The notes beneath the pieces are model-generated. The model was not told the DNA's origin. It did no database searches and saw only the letters and a list, made by a program, of their open reading frames with translations. Below are positions 23,817-30,997 of a DNA stretch of 64,000 bases, piece by piece. How positions within the stretch are numbered: position 1 is the first letter of the stretch; each line of letters opens with the position of its first letter. The translations under genes were made by a program, and so were the position numbers. The stretch covers positions 1 through 64,000 of the forward strand of contig NZ_JOHO01000012.1 in assembly GCF_000719705.1 (NCBI RefSeq). Direction: 5' to 3'. The stretch comes from Streptomyces sp. NRRL S-350 (GTDB lineage: Bacteria > Actinomycetota > Actinomycetes > Streptomycetales > Streptomycetaceae).

Positions 23817-24200
23817 ATGTCCGAGCAGACCTTCGAGACCGCCCGCGCCTTCATCTCCACCGCCACCGCCGAGCAGGTGGAGCTCATCGCGGCGACGCTC
23901 CGCTCGCGGCGCCTCGCCCTGCGCCCCGCCCCCGCCAACGCGGTGGCCACCCGCACGTCGTCCATGGTGGAGATCGCCAGCCCCGGGGACCGGGTGAAGA
24001 TCGACCGAATCCGGCCGCAGTACCTCAAGGGCCTGACCGGCACGGTGATCCACGTCCGCGTGAGCCGCGTGAACATCGAGCTCGACGCCGAGTCCACCCG
24101 GAAGCTGGCCGCCACGAAGCAGACGCGCTTCGAGGTCCCGGAGGGGGCGACCTCGTTCGTGATCGAGGGCGTCCACCCGAGCTCCTACGACATCCTCTGA
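23817..24200 (+). CDS. KOW/SH3-like hypothetical protein (127 aa)
   Basis: N-terminal helix (AEQVELIAATLRSRRLAL), then GDRVKIDRIRPQYLKGLTGTVIHVRVSRVNIELD, which has the GxxVxI...GxxGTV spacing of KOW/SH3-type barrels found in ribosomal and NusG proteins. An RNA- or protein-binding role is possible. ATG after AGGAGTACTGACC; box CCTTCGAACC at 23780-23789. Confidence 0.77.
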   Translation: MSEQTFETARAFISTATAEQVELIAATLRSRRLALRPAPANAVATRTSSMVEIASPGDRVKIDRIRPQYLKGLTGTVIHVRVSRVNIELDAESTRKLAATKQTRFEVPEGATSFVIEGVHPSSYDIL

Positions 24201-24310
24201 CGGCGCGTCGGGAGGCCCGGCCGGATCCCCCGACCGGGCCCCCAGCGGGGCGGCGGCCCACGCCGCCGCCCCGGCACCCCACCGGACCCACCGAGAGGAA
24301 GCGCTACGCC

Positions 24311-24841
24311 ATGACCATCTCACCGCCGCCCGACCCGTACGACGAGCCGGTCCGCCACCTCAACGCCCGGCGTCGGCTGTACGAGCTGAACCCCGGCCCC
24401 GCCACGCGGGCCGACCTCGCCGACGCCCTGGCCTTCGACGCCGCGTACACGGTGCGCTCGGTCTGGAGCGACGCCCGCCAGGTCGACGTCGTCCTGCGCG
24501 ACGGCGGCCGGTTCGGCCCGAGGCCCACCTTCGCCGAGCTTCGCTCCCCGGGCGCGGTGCTGGTCGCCCCGACCCAGCTCCGCTCCCTGTGGCCGGAGGA
24601 CGGGAGGGCGCTCACGGACGCCCTGCAGTCGCTGTACGCCGCCGTCGAGCTGGTCGGCCGGGACGGAGGCGGCCCGGAGTCGTGGGCGGCCCGGTTCGCC
24701 GCCGCCAGCGCGGCGCAGGCCGCCGCCGGCAGGCCGTGGAGCATCGCCGCGTTGGCCGACCACCCGGGCCGGTACACCCTGACGCTCCCCCCGCCGCGGC
24801 GCCCCGCTGCGCCCGGCCAGGCATCCCGGGGCGCGTCGTAA
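24311..24841 (+). CDS. Hypothetical protein (176 aa)
   Basis: Helical first half (RHLNARRRLYELNPG, RADLADALAFDAAYTVRSV), a strand segment (QVDVVLRDGG), then helices (GRALTDALQSLYAAVELVG). Not recognised. ATG after GAGAGGAAGCGCTACGCC. Leader hairpin at about 24244-24272 but no CCTTCGAACC box. Confidence 0.74.
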   Translation: MTISPPPDPYDEPVRHLNARRRLYELNPGPATRADLADALAFDAAYTVRSVWSDARQVDVVLRDGGRFGPRPTFAELRSPGAVLVAPTQLRSLWPEDGRALTDALQSLYAAVELVGRDGGGPESWAARFAAASAAQAAAGRPWSIAALADHPGRYTLTLPPPRRPAAPGQASRGAS

Positions 24842-24891
24842 ACGCCCTCACCAGGGAGCTGCCCTGGCGCGGCGCCCGGGCGGTCATCTCG

Positions 24892-25341
24892 GTGCCGCCT
24901 GCCGCCGAGCAGCTGGACCGGATCACCGCTTGGTCGACGGTCCAGGTGGAGTACCGCATCCCGCTGGTGCTGGAGTTCTCGCACGAGCGGTCGCCGGCGG
25001 GGGGCGCCTGGTCGCTGGCGTGGGCCCGGAGCCGGGACGGGGCCCGGGCGGACAGCGCCTCGGCTCGCAAGGCACTCCAGGTGCTGCCGCCGCTGATCGC
25101 GGAGACGCTGGCCGACCCCGAGCTTGAGGACGACCTGACGCGGATGCAGGAGGAGTCGCTGCGCGTCCAGGCCGGCCACGCCTACGGGCGGGTGATGCGG
25201 GCCCGGCAGGAGAGCGCCGCAGCGGCCCGGAAGCTGCGCGAGGTGGACGCGGAGTTCCGCGCGTTCGGCCGGACGGAGCTGGAGGGCATCGAACTGCAGC
25301 GCTGGGCCGAGGCACGCCTGCGGGCGGCATGGGGCCGGTGA
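24892..25341 (+). CDS. Hypothetical protein (about 149 aa, start uncertain)
   Basis: The frame is open well upstream, overlapping the previous gene, but no good start codon lies at the junction; GTG at 24892 is chosen. The body has a strand region (VQVEYRIPLVLEFSHE) and long Arg/Glu-rich helices (EEDLTRMQ-type, RQESAAAARKLREVDAEFRAF). Function unknown. It may have lost its original start or be expressed by coupling to the 24311 gene. Confidence 0.55.
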   Translation: MPPAAEQLDRITAWSTVQVEYRIPLVLEFSHERSPAGGAWSLAWARSRDGARADSASARKALQVLPPLIAETLADPELEDDLTRMQEESLRVQAGHAYGRVMRARQESAAAARKLREVDAEFRAFGRTELEGIELQRWAEARLRAAWGR

Positions 25342-25388
25342 CCTGCGGCCCCGGGACAGCAAACCCGCTTTCGTTCGGGCTTGAAATC

Positions 25389-25408
25389 TGATATAGTTCT
25401 CTTGTTGG
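25389..25408 (+). promoter_or_regulatory. Array promoter copy 18
   Basis: Exact consensus core, followed by the hairpin GGCGG...CCGCC and CCTTCGAACC (25448-25457). Drives the methyltransferase gene. Confidence 0.85.
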
Positions 25409-25478
25409 CAGGCGGTGGGGGTGGCTCCCCGCCGCCGGGCCGACACCCCTTCGAACCTTCCGACAGGAGACACAGCCC

Positions 25479-26915
25479 ATGACGCTCAAGGTGTTCGACG
25501 AGTTCGCCGGCGCTGGCGGTACGAGCCAAGGCGTGCACGCCGTCCCCGGGACGGAGCTGATCCTCGCGGCCAACCACAACCCGCAGGCCGTGGCCACGCA
25601 CGCGGCGAACTTCCCGCACGTGGAGCACTTCGTCGAGGACATCGCCCGCACCGACATCACCAAGTTCCCCTCCGCCGACGTCTTCTGCTCCTCCCCCAGC
25701 TGCCCGCCATGGGCCGACGCCCGCGGCCAGCGCCGGGACTTCGACAAGTCGACCCAGGGCGTCCTGTTCGGCGAGAAGGAGCCGGACCCCATGATCAAGC
25801 GGGCCCGGGCGCTGATGGAGGAGGTCCCCCGGTACCTGCGGGCGATGAACCTGCGCGGCACCCCCGTTCTGATCGGCATGGTCGAGAACGTGATCGAGGT
25901 CCGCAAGTGGGCCGAATGGGACCGCTGGATCAGGGAGATCAAGGCGGAGGGCTACGAGGTGAAGGTGATCGCCTTCAACTCCTCGCACGCCCGGCCGGTG
26001 CGCTGCCTGCCCGCTCCGCAGTCCCGCGACCGGGCCTACGTCGCCTACTGGCACAAGAAGCTCGGCCGCCGGCCCGACTGGGACAAGTGGCTGCGCCCCC
26101 GCGCCTACTGCCGCGCCTGCGACAAGACGGTCGACGCCCTGCAGGTCTTCAAGAAGCCCGGCGACGACATGGGCAGCTACGGCCGCCACGGCCAGTACTA
26201 CTACCGCTGCCCCAGCGCGGCCTGCCGTCACAGCATCGTCGAGCCGGAGGTCCTGGGCGCCGACAGCATCATCGACTGGAACACCCCCGGCACCCGGGTC
26301 GGCGACCGCACCGAGCCCCTGGCCGACGCGACCCTGGCTCGCATCCTGGCCGGACTTCGTAAGTACCGGCCCCAGCCGGTCGCCGAGGCCGAGGATGCCC
26401 TGCTCGCCGCTCCGACCGGCCCCGCGCAGCCGGAGCTCGGCTGGGAGCCGTTCATCGTGCCGCTGCGCGGCGGGGGCGACAAGGGACGCTTCCGGCCGGT
26501 GACGGTGCCGCTGACCACGGTGACCGCGAGCGGCAACCACCACGGCCTGGTCACCGCGCCGAACGAGCAGATCCAGCGGCTGCTGGTGCCGTACTACACC
26601 AACGGACGGGCCCGGCCCGTCACCGACCCGGTGGGCACCATCACCACCAAGGACCGGTGGTCGCTGATCACCCACCAGCTGCTGGACGGCCGCGAGATCG
26701 ACCTCGACGACGTCCTGTTCAGGATGCTGACGCCCCGGGAGATCGGCCGGGCCATGGCCTTCGGCCACGACTACGTCGTGCTGGGCTCCGCCAAGGACCA
26801 GGTCCGCCAGTACGGCAACGCGGTCACCCCGCCCGTCGCCGAGCTCATCATCTCGGCCCTGGTCGAAGCCGTCACCGGCGAGCCGCTCCAGCGCGACCTC
26901 GCGCTCGCGGCCTGA
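25479..26915 (+). CDS. DNA (cytosine-5-)-methyltransferase (478 aa)
   Basis: Transfers a methyl group from S-adenosylmethionine to C5 of cytosine in DNA. Motif I FDEFAGAGGTSQG (residues 6-18), motif IV with the catalytic Cys75 in SPSCPPWADARG (the usual PCQ is changed to SCP), motif VI ENV at 136-138, motif VIII QSRDRAYV, and motif X YGNAVTPPVAEL near the end. A Cys-rich insert in the target-recognition region (CRACDK, then CPSAACRH) looks like a zinc ribbon. No restriction endonuclease accompanies it, so it is probably an orphan enzyme protecting the element. ATG after ACAGGAGACACAGCCC. Confidence 0.93.
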   Translation: MTLKVFDEFAGAGGTSQGVHAVPGTELILAANHNPQAVATHAANFPHVEHFVEDIARTDITKFPSADVFCSSPSCPPWADARGQRRDFDKSTQGVLFGEKEPDPMIKRARALMEEVPRYLRAMNLRGTPVLIGMVENVIEVRKWAEWDRWIREIKAEGYEVKVIAFNSSHARPVRCLPAPQSRDRAYVAYWHKKLGRRPDWDKWLRPRAYCRACDKTVDALQVFKKPGDDMGSYGRHGQYYYRCPSAACRHSIVEPEVLGADSIIDWNTPGTRVGDRTEPLADATLARILAGLRKYRPQPVAEAEDALLAAPTGPAQPELGWEPFIVPLRGGGDKGRFRPVTVPLTTVTASGNHHGLVTAPNEQIQRLLVPYYTNGRARPVTDPVGTITTKDRWSLITHQLLDGREIDLDDVLFRMLTPREIGRAMAFGHDYVVLGSAKDQVRQYGNAVTPPVAELIISALVEAVTGEPLQRDLALAA

Positions 26916-26933
26916 CCCGCACCGTCCCGGCCC

Positions 26934-26969
26934 CGGGGGTGGAGGGCCGCACCCGGCCCTCCACCCCCG
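26934..26969 (+). terminator. Terminator after the methyltransferase
   Basis: Perfect 16-bp inverted repeat CGGGGGTGGAGGGCCG (26934-26949) with its complement at 26954-26969 and a 4-nt loop, 18 nt after the methyltransferase stop. Confidence 0.75.
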
Positions 26970-27052
26970 ATCCCCGCAGCACCGACCACTTACCCCTGCT
27001 GGGGCGGCCCGCAGCGCCGCCCCGTCCCCAGCCCGACAGAACGGAGCCCACC

Positions 27053-27265
27053 ATGAGCCAGCACGTCCCCGGGACGGTCGAACCGACCGCCGCCATCGCC
27101 CTGCTCCACTCCCGCCTCTGCGGCATGCAGGCCGCAGAGGGATACCTCAACGGCGGCGACACCGCGAACATCGTCGACGAGTGGTTCACCGAGATCGGGA
27201 TGCCCCTGCCCGACGTCGAGGAGCACCGCGGAGACGAGGACGACGACGAGCCGGAGGAGCGGTGA
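27053..27265 (+). CDS. Small acidic protein (70 aa)
   Basis: Helical core (AAIALLHSRLCGMQAAEGYLNGGD, IVDEWFTEIG) with a strongly acidic tail (EEHRGDEDDDEPEER). Unknown. ATG after CGGAGCCCACC. Its stop overlaps the next GTG. No array leader of its own apart from the hairpin at 26934. Confidence 0.73.
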   Translation: MSQHVPGTVEPTAAIALLHSRLCGMQAAEGYLNGGDTANIVDEWFTEIGMPLPDVEEHRGDEDDDEPEER

Positions 27266-27690
27266 CCCGGCGCCGAACCGCCACCCGGCGGAGGGTGAGG
27301 CCCGGCCCACCCCTGGCCACCGAGCGGGCGGTCGCCGCCGCCCTGGCCGCCAAGGGATGGCAGTCGGCACCGGCGCCTGAGAACTGCGGTCCGGACGACG
27401 AAGGGGACTTCGCACTGCGCGAAGAGCCCGCCACCGAGGAGCGCCCGTACGACAGCGTCGTGCTGTGGTGCCTCACCGACAACTTCGTCAGCACCCTGGC
27501 CGCGATGACCGGGGCGCTGGAGGGGTCCGGCTACACCGTCGAGGACGCCCCGGACGTCGACAGTGTCCGCGTCCGGACCGCCACCGCGGGCGAGACGAGC
27601 GAGCGCGAGGCGCTGGCCCGCGAGCGGCTCGCCCCCCTGGCCGCGCTGCTGCTCCCCGAGCCGCCCGCCGGCCCCGACACCCTGTTCTGA
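27262..27690 (+). CDS. Hypothetical protein (142 aa)
   Basis: Coupled to the 27053 gene by a GTGA overlap. Basic N-terminus (TRRRTATRRRVR), then an alpha/beta domain (ERAVAAALAAKGWQS, YDSVVLWCLTDNFVSTLAAM, EGSGYTVEDAPDVDSVRV) resembling small ferredoxin-like folds. Function unknown. Confidence 0.74.
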   Translation: MTRRRTATRRRVRPGPPLATERAVAAALAAKGWQSAPAPENCGPDDEGDFALREEPATEERPYDSVVLWCLTDNFVSTLAAMTGALEGSGYTVEDAPDVDSVRVRTATAGETSEREALARERLAPLAALLLPEPPAGPDTLF

Positions 27691-27775
27691 GCAACGCCGC
27701 ACCCGCGCCGTGCCGACGGTTGGCCCCGTCGGCACGGCCCCCTTCGAACCAAGATCACACCAAGGAGAAATAGTC

Positions 27776-28594
27776 ATGCGCCTGACAACTCGATTCCGCG
27801 CCGCCGAGGAGCTCGCCGCCGCCACCGCCGGTCACCTGCCCGCCCGGGCGGGCAGGGCCTGGCACCCGGCGCCGGGTACCGAGCTGGACGGCCTGGCCGC
27901 GGCCGGGCTGACCGACGGCACCCGCACCCTGCTGCTCACCACTGACTCCTGCGGCACGGTCAAGATGGCGGCCTGGCCCGCCGGCTGCGCCCCGCTGAAG
28001 GCCACCGCCGTCCCCGGCCGCCGCGTCCACCCGCGCCATCTCGCCGCCGCCGCGGCCCGCCACCACCTGCCCGCCGCCGATCGGGCGGCGGTCGCCGCCG
28101 GGCCGGGCACCGACGGCTTCACCCGCCGCAGCGAGCTCCGGTACGAGCTGTGCTCCAGCCCCCTCGCCCCCGAACGCCGCGCCGTCACCGACACCGAGGC
28201 CGACGGGTTCAAGGTCTGCTGGAACGTGGACGGCACCCGGATCACCGCGGCCCCCTCCGGCGACCACGCCGTCGTCATCCGGGCCGAGCGCCTCCGACTG
28301 CCCTACGCCGAGCGCCTGCTGCGCCTGGCCCTGGACGGCCGGTCCGCCGACGACCCCGCTACTGGGGTCTCCGGAGCCGCAGCCCGGCGCCTGGCCGCGG
28401 CGTGGCCGCTGCTCCCGACCAACACCCAGGCGGCGGGCACGACCCGGCTCACCTCCCGCACCGGCCTGCCCGACGCGCCGCACGTGGAGATCGCGCTCAC
28501 CCCGGGCCTGGGCGGCGCCGACTGCGCACGGGTCGACCTGCGCCTGCGCGGCGGCACCGATTTCGCCCTGCTCGCGCTGGCCGCGCTGCGCTGA
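27776..28594 (+). CDS. Hypothetical protein (272 aa)
   Basis: Ala/Arg-rich protein of two similar halves (GTRTLLLTTDSCGTVKMAAWP; TRLTSRTGLPDAPHVEIALTPG). No family recognised. ATG after AAGGAGAAATAGTC, 26 nt after CCTTCGAACC (27741-27750). Last complete array gene before the interrupted PAPS-reductase-like gene. Confidence 0.74.
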   Translation: MRLTTRFRAAEELAAATAGHLPARAGRAWHPAPGTELDGLAAAGLTDGTRTLLLTTDSCGTVKMAAWPAGCAPLKATAVPGRRVHPRHLAAAAARHHLPAADRAAVAAGPGTDGFTRRSELRYELCSSPLAPERRAVTDTEADGFKVCWNVDGTRITAAPSGDHAVVIRAERLRLPYAERLLRLALDGRSADDPATGVSGAAARRLAAAWPLLPTNTQAAGTTRLTSRTGLPDAPHVEIALTPGLGGADCARVDLRLRGGTDFALLALAALR

Positions 28595-28697
28595 GCACCC
28601 AGGGCCGCGGCCGGCCGGCGCCGCCGCATCGCACCTGAAGCCATGGGGAATCCATGCAGGTCAGGCGGCAAATCCCATACCAAGCATGCACGTGAGC

Positions 28698-28717
28698 TGA
28701 TATACTTCTCTCGTTGG
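28698..28717 (+). promoter_or_regulatory. Array promoter copy 19
   Basis: TGATATACTTCTCTCGTTGG, 18/20. Followed by CCTTCGAACC (28740-28749). It drives the 5' part of the gene split by the mobile element. Confidence 0.8.
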
Positions 28718-28806
28718 TCAGGTTGGCGCCGGACCTCACCCTTCGAACCGACCGGGCACCTCGGCGGCAGCCGCCGCCCAGAGTCCCCTCACCATGCGGA
28801 GCGCCG

Positions 28807-29036
28807 ATGCCCCCCATTCCTCTCACGGTGTTGCCCACCACTCAGCTCACGCTGTTCGCCCCCGAGAACACCTTCCCCGAACCCGCCCCCTGCGACCAGA
28901 CCGTCCTGTGCTGGGGTCTCGGCGCGGACTCCACCGCGATCCTGGTCCGCATGCTGGAGGACCCGGTCGCCTTCGGGCTCCGCCCCGACCTCTCGGACCT
29001 GATCGTGATCAACGCCGTCACGGGAATGGTTCTCTA
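28807..29036 (+). pseudogene. 5' fragment of a PAPS-reductase-like gene, cut by the mobile element
   Basis: ATG at 28807 opens a protein with QLTLF near residue 13 (beta-clamp-type motif, as in the 18745 paralogue) and a variant PP-loop CWGLGADSTAI near residue 35. The genuine frame runs to 29024 (codon 73, first two bases GG); from there the reading enters the element and stops at 29036 after three foreign codons. Joining 29024 to 36677 restores VTGNEWPDS and a continuous 479-codon gene, matching IEWPGTMELA of the paralogue. Confidence 0.85.
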
Positions 29037-29066
29037 GCCGGTCTGCGCGTGTTGCTCTCTTGCTGG

Positions 29067-30230
29067 TCAGTACCGGTGGGCGCCGTGGACAATCCGGTCA
29101 ATGACGGCCGCGGCCCGCTCCGGATGACCCTCCAGCCACCTGCCGAGGTGTTCCTGTACGGCCTGTTCTACGCAGGGGCGCACTGTGGCGTTCCCCAGCA
29201 CGTCCCGGATGGCGCCGTGGAACTCGGGATCGTCCAGCTTCACTGACACAACGGCCGTCAGACCCACGCCGACCCGGTCAGCATCGAGATCGGGGTCCGT
29301 CACCGCCAGCAATTGGCGCTTCCGCGCGTACGTATTGACTGCCGCCGCCACCCCGTCGCGGAAGCCGCGCTCGTGCGTGCCGCCGCCGGTGGGCCGGCTG
29401 TTGGCAAAGCTCTGGACGCGCTCTTCGTCGGTGTCGCGCCACCTCAAGGCCACCTCTACTGTTCCCGCCATCTGCGGGTCCTCGTGCTCGAAGCTGATGA
29501 TGCCCGGGTCGCCGGCTGTCGCCGCTTGGCCGTCGAGGAAGGCGACGAAGTCCCGGGCCCCGCTCGGGAACCGGAACCGCACCGACGGGGATTCGGGCGG
29601 GCGGCGCTGGTCGGTCAGCGAGATCTCCAAGTCCCGGTTCAGGAAGGCAAGTTCCCTGAAGCGCTCCGCCAGAGCGTCGAATGAGAACTCTGAAGCAGTG
29701 AAGATGTCGGCGTCGGGCCAGAAGGTGATGGTGGTCCCGCTTCCGGTCGTCGACCCCGCCTCGGTGAGCGGTGTGACCGCGACTCCGCGCGCATACTCCT
29801 GGACCCAGCGGGCTCCCTCGCGCTGCACGTCGGCTGTCAGACGGCTCGACAGGGCATTGACGACGAAAGGCCCAACACCGCAGAAGCCGAGCGTCACGTC
29901 GTGGCGCCCACCGGGCCCCGACCCGAACTGCATGCGCGTCAGCAGGGCTTCGAGGCCGGGACCGCCGACGCCCTCCGTCTGGTCGATTGGAACGCCTGGT
30001 CCGTCGTCGGCGACGCACACGCCGCCGTCGGGCATGAGAGTGACGTCGACGCAGCTGGCATGGCCGGCCAGGACCTCGTTCACTGCCCTGTCGGCGACCT
30101 CGAACACCAGGTGTCGAAGGCCGCGTTCACCGGTCGAGCCGATGTACATCCCGGGCCTCTTCCGAACGGCTTCCCGCCCCTCCAACACCTGGATGTGGCT
30201 GGCGTCGTACGCGTTGGTGCCCTCGCTCAT
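29067..30230 (-). CDS. GyrB-like GHKL ATPase lacking the TOPRIM half (387 aa)
   Basis: Matches DNA gyrase/topo IV subunit B from its start (IQVLEGREAVRKRPGMYIGS) through the ATPase and transducer domains to GLTAVVSVKLDDPEF and the region just before TOPRIM, where it ends at a normal stop. A complete GyrB is about 650-800 residues, so this is an ATPase-only form. The catalytic Glu (E44, equivalent to E. coli E42) is kept, but the Mg-binding Asn is Arg (R48), and the lid GGLHGVG is changed to GFCGVG (115-120), so ATP turnover may be impaired. The DDG of the nucleotide site is kept. Good ribosome site (GGAGGGGACATC). Element passenger; possible roles are decoy for gyrase inhibitors or modulation of gyrase. 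Confidence 0.85.
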   Translation of the reverse strand: MSEGTNAYDASHIQVLEGREAVRKRPGMYIGSTGERGLRHLVFEVADRAVNEVLAGHASCVDVTLMPDGGVCVADDGPGVPIDQTEGVGGPGLEALLTRMQFGSGPGGRHDVTLGFCGVGPFVVNALSSRLTADVQREGARWVQEYARGVAVTPLTEAGSTTGSGTTITFWPDADIFTASEFSFDALAERFRELAFLNRDLEISLTDQRRPPESPSVRFRFPSGARDFVAFLDGQAATAGDPGIISFEHEDPQMAGTVEVALRWRDTDEERVQSFANSRPTGGGTHERGFRDGVAAAVNTYARKRQLLAVTDPDLDADRVGVGLTAVVSVKLDDPEFHGAIRDVLGNATVRPCVEQAVQEHLGRWLEGHPERAAAVIDRIVHGAHRY

Positions 30231-30505
30231 GATGTCCCCTCCGAAGGTGTCCCGCAGAACTTCCTAGCCTAGGTGAATCCTGGGAAAACACCAGGTCAGG
30301 CCATGTTTGCCGAAGTCGTGGACGGCCGTTTGAGCGCCTGTCCGGAGCCGATCGACCCAGAGGGTCGGAACCGCCGCCGGATCGCGGCTGCGGGCCCAGC
30401 GATGCCGCGTGCGACACCGTTCTCGACGGCCCCGAGGTCCCGAAATTTAATTCATGCGTCGCATGCCTGCTTCGAACGGATGACGTGCGGAATCCGGTCC
30501 TGAGG

Positions 30506-30997
30506 TCACCTCCAACCGCGCGGAAGTGGGCGGTGTGGCCTGCCGATGGGGGCCACCCGCTGCTGTGGCGGTTTCAGGGCGGTGACGCCCAGCGCGGCGT
30601 CCCGGGCGGCCAGTGCCTCGTCGCGCTCAGCGATCGCCTCGGCTCGCTCCTGGGTCAACTGCTCGATCACGACCGCGTAGGTACCCAGAAGGTCCGCCAG
30701 CTGCCGCTTCTCCCTGCGGGCCATGGCCAGGTCTTCGCGGAGCTTGTCGATCTCGGCCTCGGCTTTTCTGACCGGCTCGCTCTTGTGCCGGGCGGCGTTG
30801 AACTCCGCCTGATACTTGGCCATGAGAGTGTTCGGGTACTTGTGCGTCAGCAGCCACCGCTTGATCTGGGTTTCCTCAGCCAGGTCGAGGATGGTGAGCT
30901 TGCCCGAGGAGTGCAGAGGAGTGCCGGCCAGCAGCCGATCGGCGGCCGCCCGCAGCTTGACGCACAACTCCTGCGGCGGTTCCTGCTCGGCCTTCAC
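30506..30997 (-). CDS. Small coiled-coil protein of the recombinase operon (TnpC/DUF6262-like, 163 aa)
   Basis: Charged helical protein: an HTH-like stretch (LTILDLAEETQIKRWLLTHKYP), then a long coiled-coil (EAEIDKLREDLAMARREKRQLADLL, ERAEAIAERDEALAARDAAL), ending in a basic tail. This matches the small TnpC-type accessory protein (DUF6262) that follows tyrosine recombinases in Tn554-like operons and helps orientation or efficiency of transposition. Its ATG overlaps the stop of the 716-aa recombinase by 4 nt. Confidence 0.78.
   Translation of the reverse strand: MKAEQEPPQELCVKLRAAADRLLAGTPLHSSGKLTILDLAEETQIKRWLLTHKYPNTLMAKYQAEFNAARHKSEPVRKAEAEIDKLREDLAMARREKRQLADLLGTYAVVIEQLTQERAEAIAERDEALAARDAALGVTALKPPQQRVAPIGRPHRPLPRGWR

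Noticed and set aside
401..28717. CRISPR-like array of 20-bp repeats
   Set aside because: The repeats are 0.7-3 kb apart with genes between them, carry promoter hexamers, and have no cas genes.
449..28749. TTCGAA(C/T)C boxes as tRNA T-arms
   Set aside because: GGTTCGAATCC is the usual T-arm, but no acceptor stem, anticodon arm or CCA-proximal structure surrounds any copy, and the boxes sit at a fixed place before start codons.
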